The notes beneath the pieces are model-generated. The model did no database searches and was not told the DNA's origin. It was given only the letters and a program-made list of their open reading frames with translations. DNA of 64,000 nt from positions 62,001 through 126,000 of the forward strand of contig JAJYZB010000006.1 in the NCBI GenBank assembly GCA_021800275.1, given 5' to 3'. Positions 16,833-26,082 of this stretch are shown in pieces (position 1 is the stretch's first letter; each line of letters starts with the position of its first letter). The stretch is from a bacterium (lineage in GTDB: Bacteria > Vulcanimicrobiota > JABDET01). Position numbers and translations under genes: made by a program.

Positions 16833-16908
16833 GGCCCCATCGTCTAGAGGCCCAGGACGTCGGGTTCTCAGTCCGAAGACACCGGTTCGACTCCGGTTGG
16901 GGCTACCA
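16833..16908 (+). tRNA. tRNA-Glu (anticodon CTC), CCA encoded
   Basis: Acceptor GGCCCCA/TGGGGCT (first pair G-U), the ATCGTCTAGAGGCCCAGGAC D-arm typical of tRNA-Glu, anticodon stem TCGGG/TCCGA around loop TTCTCAG (CTC), T-arm ACCGG/CCGGT, then A and encoded CCA. One base separates it from tRNA-Ile. Confidence 0.95.
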
Positions 16909-16949
16909 GAGGAATCTCCATTATTAAACTCGAAAGTGGGTTGTGAGAA

Positions 16950-18386
16950 ATGCAAGTGATGAGCTGCCTGAGAAGCCTGTTCAAGAAGTTTTCGAAATCA
17001 GCCCATAGGTTTACCGCTTTTGGGATCTTGTTTGTCTGTTTGTCTTTTTCTAAGACTTTTGCCGCTGCATTAACTTTTAAAATCCATCGTTATCCTGATG
17101 GATTTACTTTAATCACGAAAGTAGTGAAGGATTATCCTGTGACTGCCTGCCGCCTTTTGGTTAGAGTTGGATCTGTGGATGAAAAACACAAAATCAATGG
17201 GATTTCTCATCTTTCTGAACATATGTTTTTTAGAGGAACAACCACCATGAATGACCTTCAGATGAAGTCTTACATTGAAAATTACGGAGGGCAGATCAAT
17301 GGAGAGACTTATCAGGATTACACTGAATTTATCGCTAATATTCCTTCTATTTACACCTCTAAAGCTGTCAAGTATTTAATGGATGGCTTTTTACATGCCA
17401 CTCTTCTTCAGAGCATGCTGCATCTGGAACGAAAACCGGTTCTGGACGAGGTAACTTTAGACAAGGCAAACCCGCAGCGTCAGTTAATCGAATTATTTCA
17501 AAAAGAGATGTTTACGGATTTTCCTTACAGCATGCCTGTTGAGGGATTCCCTTCTACGGTAAAACATATCACCCGATTAGATCTTTTAAAGTGGCACAAA
17601 AGGTTCTATGTCCCCGAAAATGCAGTTCTGGTCGTGGTTGGAGATATTGACCCGGAAGCCATTCGAAATCAGGTGGCTGAACTTTTAAAAGGTGTTCCTG
17701 ATCAACCTTTCAGCCCACCCGTTTTTTCTCCCCAGACTCCTCATACTCGCCCTTTAGTTGTGGAAAAAGTAAAGAAGGACGTGGAACATCCCTATTTACT
17801 GATTGGATATCTGGTTCCTGGGTTAAATACCCCCAATCAAATTTATCCTACCGATGTTTTGACTTTTTTGCTTGGGTACGGGCAGTTCAGCTTGTTGAAT
17901 AAGCAGTTGAAAGAGAAAGATCATCTGGTCAAAAGCATCAGCGCAAATTTTTTAACCCAGCCCTATCCTGGAACACTTCAGATTGTCGCTGTTTGTGATC
18001 GAGGAAAAGTGGAGCAGTGTAAAAAGGAGATCCTGAGTTTGATTGATAAAGTCAAAAGAGGAGAAGTTACTCCTAAGGAATTGAGACTTGCTAAAAGACT
18101 GCTGGTGGGAGTCTATAATTTAGGAAATGAAAACGATTCTGGAGTTGCTTCAACAATTGGTTTTTATGCGATCATGGGGAATCCTGAGTTTGCCGCGACG
18201 TATGCGGATCACATTAAAAAGGTGACATTGCAGCAGGTTCAGAAGATTGCCAGAGAGTATTTGAAAAACAATTATGTTGAAGTGCTTTTTTATCCTTTTA
18301 AAAAAGCGGCGAAAAAGCATATTAAACACGCGAAAGTGGTGAAAAAGAAATCAAAAATGCAGTCTCCTAAGGGGAATTCTCCATGA
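16950..18386 (+). CDS. M16 family zinc peptidase, catalytic partner
   Basis: 478 residues with an N-terminal signal or anchor (hydrophobic stretch about residues 22-40, ending KTFAAA), so exported. The inverted zinc motif HLSEH (H87, E90, H91) plus a downstream Glu in the KPVLDEVTLDKAN region define an active M16B (pitrilysin/processing-peptidase-like) protease. The C-terminal half carries the usual second M16 domain, then a Lys-rich tail. A gene for an inactive-looking partner overlaps by 4 bases, as in heterodimeric M16B pairs that degrade peptides. Confidence 0.92.
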   Translation: MQVMSCLRSLFKKFSKSAHRFTAFGILFVCLSFSKTFAAALTFKIHRYPDGFTLITKVVKDYPVTACRLLVRVGSVDEKHKINGISHLSEHMFFRGTTTMNDLQMKSYIENYGGQINGETYQDYTEFIANIPSIYTSKAVKYLMDGFLHATLLQSMLHLERKPVLDEVTLDKANPQRQLIELFQKEMFTDFPYSMPVEGFPSTVKHITRLDLLKWHKRFYVPENAVLVVVGDIDPEAIRNQVAELLKGVPDQPFSPPVFSPQTPHTRPLVVEKVKKDVEHPYLLIGYLVPGLNTPNQIYPTDVLTFLLGYGQFSLLNKQLKEKDHLVKSISANFLTQPYPGTLQIVAVCDRGKVEQCKKEILSLIDKVKRGEVTPKELRLAKRLLVGVYNLGNENDSGVASTIGFYAIMGNPEFAATYADHIKKVTLQQVQKIAREYLKNNYVEVLFYPFKKAAKKHIKHAKVVKKKSKMQSPKGNSP

Positions 18387-19693
18387 GAACAAAAGCCGCC
18401 CTATTGTTTTTGTTTGTTTGGTTCTGGTGCTGCCTTGGTTTTCCAAAAGCTTCTCCAAGATTATCACTGCATTTATCTCCAATCATTCAAGTTATTTTTC
18501 CGAATGGACTGAGACTTCTTGTCGTTAAAAGGAACCATACGCATAATGTTGCTGTAACTTTGATGATTGGAGCTGGTCAGATAACAGAAGGCGAGAATGA
18601 CACAGGGATAACCAATTTCATGCAGCATTATTTACTCGACATTCCTGTGGATCATTATCATGATGCAGCCTCTGCAGTGGAGGAAAAAGGAGGACTGGCT
18701 GGATCTGAAACTGGGCCCGATAATTCTTCAATTAATATATTGATTTCTCCCAAGGTTTTTCCGTTTGCAGTGCGAGTCTTGTCTTCTTTGGTTCAGCCCC
18801 AAAAAATTTACCCTAATCGTTTTAAGCGCATAAGAAAAGAGATGCTGCTCGACATTAAAAGTTCTAGGGATAATGCGTTTCAGGCTCTTTATGGGATTTT
18901 CCTTCGTCAATTTTATGCTTTTCACCCTTATCGCGAGCCTATTTCAGGAACTTCTGTGGCTGTAAAAGATATTACCCCTCAGAAGCTTGAAAAATATTTT
19001 AATTCTTATTATGTTCCTAACAATATGGTGATAGCAGTTGTCGGAAATGTCAGCGCTGACAGGGTTATACATGATGTGAGTCAGGGATTTTCAGATTTAA
19101 AATCAAAACCTCTTCCTTCCCAAAATATTTATTATCAACCTGTTTTATCTTATGGCAAGCAGATTAACTTGAATGCCCCTGGAAATATCGCCTGGCTTTT
19201 TGCAGGTTTCTCTGCGCCCCGATTGAGCAGCGCAGATTATGCTTCCATGCAGGTGATCAATGCTGTCCTTGGAGCAAGTATTGGATCAAGACTTTGGAAC
19301 GCGATACGCGAAAAAAGAGGACTGGCTTACGAATTGAGTTCTCACTATTCAGCCAGGGAAGGTCCCAGTCATTTTATCGCCTATGTGATTACTCGCCCTA
19401 CTGAGTTGAATAAAAGCCGGTTTCATTTTCTCAGGCAGATTTCTCTTATGCATCAAAAAACTTTAACTGAAGAACGCTTGTCTGAAGCTAAAAGAGAGGT
19501 CATTGGGCATTTTATATTAAAACTTGAGGCAAATTCCGCGCAGGCTAAATATCTGGCATGGTCTGATTTGATGGGAAAAGGAATTGATTTTTATAAAAAA
19601 TACATTTCTGCGATCCGGGAAGTGACACCAGCCATGGTTCAGAAGACAGCCAGGAAGTATCTTCAGAATTATATTTTGATTTCTGTGCAATGA
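18383..19693 (+). CDS. M16 family peptidase-like protein, non-catalytic partner
   Basis: 436 residues with an N-terminal signal peptide (hydrophobic segment about residues 5-20). The overall M16 fold is evident (FPNGLRLLVVKR, YYVPNNMVIAVVGNVS, REKRGLAYELSS), but the place of the HxxEH zinc motif reads NFMQH, so zinc binding is lost. Such proteins pair with a catalytic M16 subunit, supplied by the gene just upstream (ATGA overlap). It overlaps der by 4 bases, so the exported protease pair is co-transcribed with housekeeping genes. Confidence 0.9.
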   Translation: MRTKAALLFLFVWFWCCLGFPKASPRLSLHLSPIIQVIFPNGLRLLVVKRNHTHNVAVTLMIGAGQITEGENDTGITNFMQHYLLDIPVDHYHDAASAVEEKGGLAGSETGPDNSSINILISPKVFPFAVRVLSSLVQPQKIYPNRFKRIRKEMLLDIKSSRDNAFQALYGIFLRQFYAFHPYREPISGTSVAVKDITPQKLEKYFNSYYVPNNMVIAVVGNVSADRVIHDVSQGFSDLKSKPLPSQNIYYQPVLSYGKQINLNAPGNIAWLFAGFSAPRLSSADYASMQVINAVLGASIGSRLWNAIREKRGLAYELSSHYSAREGPSHFIAYVITRPTELNKSRFHFLRQISLMHQKTLTEERLSEAKREVIGHFILKLEANSAQAKYLAWSDLMGKGIDFYKKYISAIREVTPAMVQKTARKYLQNYILISVQ

Positions 19694-21003
19694 CCTTTCA
19701 ATTTGAAAACAAGCTGCCTAAAGTGGTTCTTGTCGGGCCTACGAACGTTGGAAAATCCACTTTGTTCAATCGTTTTTTAGGCAAGCAGAAGAGCATTGTT
19801 GAGAAAGAACCGGGAGTCACTCGAGATTTCCTGGAAGCGGTTTGTTTTTGGAGAGGAATTCCATTTATTCTTATTGATACTGGAGGCATTTCAAAATCCA
19901 AGCTTCCGCTTCGTGAAAAAGTGATGGAGCAGGTGGACAGCGCCCTTCATCAAGCCAGTTTAATTCTTTTTATTTTGGATGCGAAAAAAGAGATTGGAGT
20001 CGAAGAAGAGGAAGTCGCTTCCCATTTGAGGATAAAATTTAAAGGGAAACCCGTTTTGCTGGTCGCAAACAAAGTGGATCTTCCTAAAGATGAAGCAGCT
20101 ATCTCTGATATGTGCAGACTTGGATTTGATTTTCCTTATCCTGTTTCTGCCATTCATGGAACAGGCTCAGGGGACCTTTTAGATGTTGTTGCATCTCATC
20201 TGGAAAAAAGAGATGTTGAAATCCCTGAACCTGCTATTAAACTTTGTTTGATTGGCCGTCCTAATGTCGGGAAAAGTTCGATTTTAAATCGCCTTTTAGG
20301 AGGGTCAAGAGTTATCGTTCATGATGAACCAGGGACTACAAGAGACTCTGTGGATATACTTTTTAATGACGGTGGCGAGGAATATTTTTCCATTGTGGAT
20401 ACAGCAGGATTAAAGAAACGCTCTAAAGTAGCTCAAAATGTCGAGTTTTATTCAAGAACAAGGACCATTCAATCCTTGAAGAAATCCCAAATTGCTCTCT
20501 TGATACTTGCCGCTGATGAAGGAGTAACGACTCAGGACAAAAAAATTGCGGGTGAAATTTCAAAATTTGGGAAAGGAGTTGTCATTATTGCAAATAAATG
20601 GGATCAAATTGACGCAGAAAAAAAACGGGAGATAGAAAAATTCAGATTGTATGTGCAGCGAGAGCTTTATTTTATCTCGTATGCTCCCGTGCTGCCTGTT
20701 TCAGCTTTGACCGGTTATGGATTGAATAAAATTCTCCCTACTGTTCAACATGTTTTTAGATGTTTTAATCAAGAATTGGATGATAAAAAAATAAAAAAAT
20801 TGGCTCAAGATTTTCAAGTTTTCTATAAAGAAAAGTTCCAGAGTTTTCAGGTCTTAGGGAACTCTCCTCCCTCTATAAGAATAAAGAGCAGGGGCAGCAA
20901 GGATGTCCATTTTTCACTACAGAGATCCATCGAAGCCAAGATTCGAGAAGTATTCGATTTAACAGGAACTCCTCTTAAAATCAAATGGTTGAAAAGTTAT
21001 TAA
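19690..21003 (+). CDS. der: Ribosome biogenesis GTPase Der
   Basis: 437 residues with two tandem GTPase domains and a C-terminal KH-like domain, the Der/EngA layout required for 50S subunit maturation. Domain 1: GPTNVGKST, DTGG and NKVD. Domain 2: GRPNVGKSS, DTAG and NKWD. The first P-loop has GPTN where GRPN is usual, a minor change. Overlaps its neighbours by 4 and 19 bases. Confidence 0.96.
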   Translation: MTFQFENKLPKVVLVGPTNVGKSTLFNRFLGKQKSIVEKEPGVTRDFLEAVCFWRGIPFILIDTGGISKSKLPLREKVMEQVDSALHQASLILFILDAKKEIGVEEEEVASHLRIKFKGKPVLLVANKVDLPKDEAAISDMCRLGFDFPYPVSAIHGTGSGDLLDVVASHLEKRDVEIPEPAIKLCLIGRPNVGKSSILNRLLGGSRVIVHDEPGTTRDSVDILFNDGGEEYFSIVDTAGLKKRSKVAQNVEFYSRTRTIQSLKKSQIALLILAADEGVTTQDKKIAGEISKFGKGVVIIANKWDQIDAEKKREIEKFRLYVQRELYFISYAPVLPVSALTGYGLNKILPTVQHVFRCFNQELDDKKIKKLAQDFQVFYKEKFQSFQVLGNSPPSIRIKSRGSKDVHFSLQRSIEAKIREVFDLTGTPLKIKWLKSY

Positions 21004-21602
21004 TTTTTTGTTTGCTCGCTTATTTTATCGGTTCAATCCCTTTTGGCATCATTGTTGGAAGATATATTAAAGGAATTGATCTGCAGAAGGAAGGAAGCGG
21101 AAATATTGGGGCTGCCAATGCTTTTCGAGTCATGGGTCCAGTTTGGGGAGCCATCGTTTTGTTGGGGGATTTTTTAAAAGGGGTTGTGTCTTTAATGCTC
21201 GCGCAGCATTATTTTCTTGTTTCTGTTCCTCCCTTGTTTTTTATTCTGGTCGGCCTATTTGCCATATTAGGACATAATTATTCCATTTATTTAAGATTTA
21301 AAGGAGGGAAAGGAGTCGCTACTACAGCAGGAGTCTTTTTCTTTATTTCATGGAAAGCTGCTTTGACCGCTTTCAGCTTCTGGGCAGTGATTATTTTTTT
21401 TACAGGGTTTGCATCTTTAGGATCATTGGCAGCTTCTTTAGCTCTGCCTGTTTGCATGCTGTTGTTCAAGGAGCCTTTTCCCTATATGATTTTTGCCGCC
21501 GCCGCGTTTCTTTTGATTGTTTATACCCATCGTTCCAATATTGTCCGTTTGCTAACTGGCAGAGAAAAAAAATTGCAATTTAAAAAAACGGTAAAGAGCT
21601 AG
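20985..21602 (+). CDS. plsY: Acyl-phosphate:glycerol-3-phosphate acyltransferase
   Basis: 205 residues, about five membrane spans, with the PlsY signatures GSIPFG, the glycine-rich GSGNIGAANAFRVMG and GHNYSIYLRFKGGKGVATT. It acylates the sn-1 position of glycerol-3-phosphate from acyl-phosphate, the first step of phospholipid synthesis. The der-plsY pairing is common. plsX is not in the window. Confidence 0.96.
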   Translation: MVEKLLIFCLLAYFIGSIPFGIIVGRYIKGIDLQKEGSGNIGAANAFRVMGPVWGAIVLLGDFLKGVVSLMLAQHYFLVSVPPLFFILVGLFAILGHNYSIYLRFKGGKGVATTAGVFFFISWKAALTAFSFWAVIIFFTGFASLGSLAASLALPVCMLLFKEPFPYMIFAAAAFLLIVYTHRSNIVRLLTGREKKLQFKKTVKS

Positions 21603-21628
21603 CTGCTTGACTTTGTATCAGCTCTTGT

Positions 21629-22486
21629 TTGGAGAGGAATAAACTGAAAAACCTGGTTCTTTACCACCTTGAGCGGATTCTGGATGAAAACGGATTTGAT
21701 GTGAGAGCTTATCGTCCTTCTTTTTTAATGCGTCATATCGAATCCAGAGTGAAGTGGCTTGGAATGAAAAGAGTTGAACAGTATCCTTTGTATCTCGAGA
21801 GCCATTCCGAAGAACTTCAAAATTTTCTAGATTCCATTTTCATTAAGGTTACTTCATTTTTTCGAGATTCGACTCTTTTCAGGGATTTGGAAGTTCTGGT
21901 TTTTCCTGAACTTTTAAAGAAAAAGGGAAGATATTTGAGGATTTGGAGCGCTGGATGCGCTACAGGTCAAGAGGCGTTTTCTATTGGAATTCTGCTCTGG
22001 GAAGCTTTAAAGAGCGCACACAATCTTTGGGATGTGCAAATTTTAGGGACTGACATCAATGAAAAATTTTTAGAAAAAGCAAGAGATGCGAAATATTCCT
22101 TTAACGAGATAGAAGGGGTTAATCCCGCCATTCTTGAAAAATTCTTTAAAAGCATAGATGGGAGGAATTTTGAGATAAAGCCTTTTTTAAAACAGTGGAT
22201 GAAGTTTGATAAGCATGATTTTCTTAAAAATGAAGGATTTCCAGGACAGGATATTATTTTTTGTAGAAATGTCTTGATTTATTTAAATCAAGACGCTCAA
22301 AATAATCTGGTTTTTAAGTTTGTCAGGAGCCTCTCCGATTCTGGTTATTTGATTTTGGGCAAAAGCGAAATCATGCTCAGTGAAGCAGCTTCTTTATTCA
22401 CTCCTGTTAGCTTTTCAGGCAGGATTTATCGGAAAAGAAGCGCGGCAAAGGGGGTGAAAAGTGGGAAAACGAGTTTTAGTTATTGA
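21629..22486 (+). CDS. cheR: Chemoreceptor methyltransferase CheR
   Basis: About 280 residues: an N-terminal helical domain (YRPSFLMRHIESR), then a SAM-dependent methyltransferase domain with RIWSAGCATGQEAFSI, LGTDINEKFL and IIFCRNVLIYL, all diagnostic of CheR, which methylates glutamates on chemoreceptors. The first possible common start is TTG 21629 with nothing upstream. A good GGAGAGG instead points to CTG at 21644, giving a protein that starts MKNLVLYHLER; this non-standard start is likely. The gene overlaps cheY. CheA, CheW, CheB and receptors are not in the window. Confidence 0.94.
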   Translation: MERNKLKNLVLYHLERILDENGFDVRAYRPSFLMRHIESRVKWLGMKRVEQYPLYLESHSEELQNFLDSIFIKVTSFFRDSTLFRDLEVLVFPELLKKKGRYLRIWSAGCATGQEAFSIGILLWEALKSAHNLWDVQILGTDINEKFLEKARDAKYSFNEIEGVNPAILEKFFKSIDGRNFEIKPFLKQWMKFDKHDFLKNEGFPGQDIIFCRNVLIYLNQDAQNNLVFKFVRSLSDSGYLILGKSEIMLSEAASLFTPVSFSGRIYRKRSAAKGVKSGKTSFSY

Positions 22487-22820
22487 TGATGCGATGTTTA
22501 TGCGCTTGATGTTAAAGGATATTCTGACCAAGCACGGATTTGAAGTGATTGGGGAGGCTGAAAATGGCGTTCAGGCCATACAAAAATATAAAGAATTGAA
22601 GCCTGATATTGTGACCATGGATATTGTGATGCCAGAAATGGATGGAATTACTGCTGTCAAAAGTATTATGACTTCTGACCCAAACGCGAAAATTGTTATG
22701 TGCACTGCAATGGGACAGCAGGCTTTAGTGATTGAAGCCATGGGGGCTGGAGCAAAAGATTTTATCATAAAACCATTTTCTCCCGCTAAAGTGGTGGAGA
22801 CGTTAAGAAAATTGACTTAG
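22461..22820 (+). CDS. cheY: CheY-like single-domain response regulator
   Basis: 119 residues, receiver domain only: acidic pair D9-D10, phosphoryl acceptor D54 in TMDIVMPEMDG, the Thr of MCTAMG and the Lys of IIKPF. GTG start with GGGGGTG upstream. Lying between cheR and cheC, it is most likely the CheY that CheA phosphorylates and CheC dephosphorylates. Confidence 0.93.
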   Translation: MGKRVLVIDDAMFMRLMLKDILTKHGFEVIGEAENGVQAIQKYKELKPDIVTMDIVMPEMDGITAVKSIMTSDPNAKIVMCTAMGQQALVIEAMGAGAKDFIIKPFSPAKVVETLRKLT

Positions 22821-22829
22821 GAGGTCATT

Positions 22830-23435
22830 TTGGAACAGGCATCTTTTTCACAAATTCAGTTAGATGCTTTAAAAGAAGTTGGCAATATCTCAGCCGGTAA
22901 TGCTGCCACTGCATTTTCACAATTTGTTGGCAGAAAAATCAACATGACAGTTGCTCATGTTTCAATTTTTTCGATTTTGGAATTGGAGAAAAATCTTGAA
23001 GATCAAGATGTTAAAATAGGGTTGTATCAAAAGATTTTGGGACAGGCATCAGGGAGTATTTTAGTCGTGTTTCCGAAGCAGAGCGTCTTAGATCTGGTCG
23101 AATTGGTGTTTCCTGACAGAGAAGGAAGCGGCAAAATGCTGGAGATCCAGGATGAAGATCTGTTAAAAGAGCTAGTCAACATTACTTCCGGAGCTTATTT
23201 TACCACTCTTGCAAAAATGACAAATCTCTTTTTCATGCCGTCTGTTCCCCATTTAACCATTGATTTTACAAATTTAATGATCCATCATCTCTTGAAGGAG
23301 AATCCGAAGTTAACACAGGCTTTGTTTGTTTTAAATGAGTTGAATATTGAGGAGACCAGGATTTCTTTTCAGGTCATTCTTCTCCCTAATCCAGAAACTC
23401 TCCCTCTTATTTTAACCGCTATTGGCGCTTCTTAA
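22830..23435 (+). CDS. cheC: CheY-P phosphatase CheC
   Basis: 201 residues with the CheC/FliY layout of two pseudo-symmetric catalytic helices: LKEVGNISAGNAATAFS and LKELVNITSGAYFTTLA, each carrying the E-x-x-N active pair. The Pro that normally closes the first site is not seen (VAHV) while SVPHL is present after the second, so the second site may dominate. TTG start at 22830 with AGGAGGT. CheC occurs in Firmicutes, Thermotogae, spirochaetes and archaea rather than in enteric bacteria. Confidence 0.88.
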   Translation: MEQASFSQIQLDALKEVGNISAGNAATAFSQFVGRKINMTVAHVSIFSILELEKNLEDQDVKIGLYQKILGQASGSILVVFPKQSVLDLVELVFPDREGSGKMLEIQDEDLLKELVNITSGAYFTTLAKMTNLFFMPSVPHLTIDFTNLMIHHLLKENPKLTQALFVLNELNIEETRISFQVILLPNPETLPLILTAIGAS

Positions 23436-24749
23436 ATGAGCCGATCATGGCTTTCTTCTATTGAAAAACTGCGGGACCATCCTGTTTTTTTTAGTCTGAG
23501 ATATGGGGTTATGTGGAGCCTGCTTCCAGTGGTGCTTACGATGGTTCCTCTTTATTTCTTTTTTGGCACAGAGAAAGACTGGGGTTTAAGAGTGATGAAT
23601 GTTTATCTGGCATCTCTAGGGATGATGGGTCCTGCTTGCGCTTTACTGATTGGACAATATCTTTCTCGAGCCTATCGCATTAAAAGTTTTGCGGGTTGGG
23701 TTGCTCTGGCTGTTTATTTGTGTCTCCTGCCTTTTTTACCCCATCATTTGAGTCAGGTTGTGGCTCTTTTACAGGATACTTTTGTGAGCGGCTCTTTTGT
23801 TGGATTTTTCCTCGCTCTATTCTTAGGGGGAGGAATTATTGCTTTGAAGATTAGGTTTCCTCGTTTAAGCTGGGGGGCAGAGGGTTTTGGACTTTTAGTT
23901 GGATTTTTTATGATTGCAGCAGTTCGATGGTACCATTTTGATCTGCATCGAGCGATTCGGACCTTTATAGGCGCTCATATCTCAACGGCTGATAGTCTTT
24001 ATGCAGGAATTATGATTGTTTTATTGACCAATCTTCTCTGGTTTTTTGGGCTCCAGGGCTCAGCCATTATTGGGAGTTTTACAGCAGGGGTTTATGCTCA
24101 GTTGATCTATGACAATATGCAGGCTGCCCAACTCGGACATCCTCTCCCCCATATTGTGACCCTTGCCTTCTTCAACTATGTATTTATTGGCGGCGCGGGA
24201 ACGACCATTTTACTCCCATTTTTCATGCTGAGGTCAAAGTCAAAAAGAATTCGAATTCTGGCTAAAGTCAGTTTATTTCCCTGTTTTTTTAATGTTAATG
24301 AGACTTTAATCTATTTTTTGCCACTGGTGGCTAATCTGGAATTAGCGATTCCTTTTTTCTTGGGACCTTTGTTTACTGTTATCTCTACTTATTATGCCAT
24401 TAAATTGGGGTTAATGCCTAATTTTTCTTATTTTATTCCTGGAGTTTACTATCTGCCTTCTCCACTGCTTGGAATTGTGGCTACCACTCCCGGATTTTTT
24501 TTCCCAAAATCTTTGTTGGGGATTAAGCGCCTTATTGATCTGGTTGCCGCTTCTGGTTCCTGGAAAAGCGGCATCGCAGCTTTGGTTCAAATAGCTATTT
24601 TAGGACTACTCTATTATCCTTTTTATAAAGCTTTTGAGAGACATGTTATTGAACAAGAAAAAGAAAGTGAGGAAAAGGAGAGGGTGGAGAAAGATTTAAA
24701 CTTTAACCTGTTGGATTCGAGATGGTCAGAGGAAACACAGCCCTCCTAG
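23436..24749 (+). CDS. PTS EIIC-like membrane permease (lactose/cellobiose type), orphan
   Basis: 437 residues with about ten membrane spans. It matches EIIC of the lactose/cellobiose PTS class in WFFGLQGSAIIGSF, NYVFIGGAGTTILLPFFML and, most strongly, FNVNETLIYFLPLVANL followed by AIPFFLGPL, which corresponds to the FNINEP sugar-site segment (with NET here). No EIIA or EIIB is adjacent and no HPr or EI is in the window, so phosphotransfer is doubtful. It starts immediately after cheC and overlaps the next gene by 28 bases. A role as a sugar sensor or transporter linked to chemotaxis is possible but unproven. Confidence 0.75.
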   Translation: MSRSWLSSIEKLRDHPVFFSLRYGVMWSLLPVVLTMVPLYFFFGTEKDWGLRVMNVYLASLGMMGPACALLIGQYLSRAYRIKSFAGWVALAVYLCLLPFLPHHLSQVVALLQDTFVSGSFVGFFLALFLGGGIIALKIRFPRLSWGAEGFGLLVGFFMIAAVRWYHFDLHRAIRTFIGAHISTADSLYAGIMIVLLTNLLWFFGLQGSAIIGSFTAGVYAQLIYDNMQAAQLGHPLPHIVTLAFFNYVFIGGAGTTILLPFFMLRSKSKRIRILAKVSLFPCFFNVNETLIYFLPLVANLELAIPFFLGPLFTVISTYYAIKLGLMPNFSYFIPGVYYLPSPLLGIVATTPGFFFPKSLLGIKRLIDLVAASGSWKSGIAALVQIAILGLLYYPFYKAFERHVIEQEKESEEKERVEKDLNFNLLDSRWSEETQPS

Positions 24750-25981
24750 AAAAAGAGTGGGGAATTCCCCAGCATCTCCTTGATCTGGCTGTTTTGTGCG
24801 AGCAAGAAATACAGCCGCAGGTAGAGAAAATTCAGGCTGCTGCTGAAGAAAGATTGTTAAAAGTTTTAACCGCTTTTCGCTCAGCAGAATTGAAAGAATT
24901 TCATTTGCAGGGATCTTCAGGTTATGGATATCATGATCTGGGCAGAGATGCTGCAGATAAGGTTTTTGCCCTCTGTTTTGGAGCCGAGGCAGCTCTTGTT
25001 CGGCATCAATTTGTTTCGGGAACCCATGCTCTTAAAACAGCTCTGTTTGGATTACTCAGGCCTGGAGATGCGGTTTTGGCAGTTCCGAGCTCTCCTTATG
25101 ACACTCTCCATCCACTTTTTGGACTTCGGAAAACTGAAGGTTCTCTGCATGACTGGGGTATTTCAGTTCTGTACGCTGACCCTGGGGATATTTTGCAGGG
25201 GAAAGTTGACTTGAATTCTAAAATCAAAGTAGGTTTTATTCAACGATCAAAGGGATATGTGTGGAGAGATTCAATTTCTGTTAAAACAATAAAAAATTTG
25301 ATCGAATTTTTGAGAGAAAAACAGCCGGACATACAAATTGTTGTTGATAATTGTTATGGAGAGTTTGTTGAAGAAAAAGAGCCCAGTGAGGTTGGAGCAG
25401 ATTTAATTGCTGGCTCTTTAATTAAGAATCCAGGGGGGGGCATGGCTTTAACAGGAGGGTATCTTGCAGGCCGATCTGAAGCGGTCGAGAAAGCAGCTTC
25501 TCAGTTTACAGCACCAGGACTGGGAAAAGCAGTTGGAGCAACCATGGGAATGACGAGAGCAATCCTTATGGGAATTTTCTTGTCTCCGCGCATGGTCGCT
25601 GAAACTTTAAAAACCGCTGTTTTTGCCAGCAGCCTTTTTAAAGCATTAGGATATAGAGTTTTACCCGAATCCCATGCTGAAAGAACAGATATCATTCAAG
25701 CCATTGAATTAAAGTCGCCGGGGAAAGTGCTGGCATTTGCAAAAGGGCTTCAAAGTGCAGGTCCTCTAGACCATGTTTCGATCCCTGAGGATTCTCCAAT
25801 GGCAGGGTATCAGGATAGGATTCTGATGGCAGGTGGGTCCTTTGTGCAGGGGGGAAGTTTAGAATTGTCCTGTGATGCCCCTATGCGCCCGCCTTATGCT
25901 GTTTATCTGCAGGGAGGACTTTTTTCTGCTCACGGAATTTTAGGAGTTTTACGAGCTGCAAAAGAAGTGCTGTCAGTCTAG
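24722..25981 (+). CDS. Methionine gamma-lyase / aluminium-resistance family PLP enzyme
   Basis: 419 residues of the fold-type I PLP family found in Bacillus and clostridia as YnbB or aluminium-resistance protein. Signatures are HLQGSSGYGYHDLGRD, RHQFVSGTHA, VDNCYGEF with the PLP-stacking Asp, and GSLIKNPGGG with the Schiff-base Lys. Likely a C-S lyase acting on sulfur amino acids; the true substrate is unsettled. Translation is coupled to the EIIC-like gene. Confidence 0.88.
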   Translation: MVRGNTALLEKEWGIPQHLLDLAVLCEQEIQPQVEKIQAAAEERLLKVLTAFRSAELKEFHLQGSSGYGYHDLGRDAADKVFALCFGAEAALVRHQFVSGTHALKTALFGLLRPGDAVLAVPSSPYDTLHPLFGLRKTEGSLHDWGISVLYADPGDILQGKVDLNSKIKVGFIQRSKGYVWRDSISVKTIKNLIEFLREKQPDIQIVVDNCYGEFVEEKEPSEVGADLIAGSLIKNPGGGMALTGGYLAGRSEAVEKAASQFTAPGLGKAVGATMGMTRAILMGIFLSPRMVAETLKTAVFASSLFKALGYRVLPESHAERTDIIQAIELKSPGKVLAFAKGLQSAGPLDHVSIPEDSPMAGYQDRILMAGGSFVQGGSLELSCDAPMRPPYAVYLQGGLFSAHGILGVLRAAKEVLSV

Positions 25982-26082
25982 GAGTTAATATTTTATTGGA
26001 TCATTATTGAATTTTAAGAGATGTGAAAAGGGAATTCTCAATTTTCCCTGAATATCTATTTTTGTTCGCTTGAACATGAATC

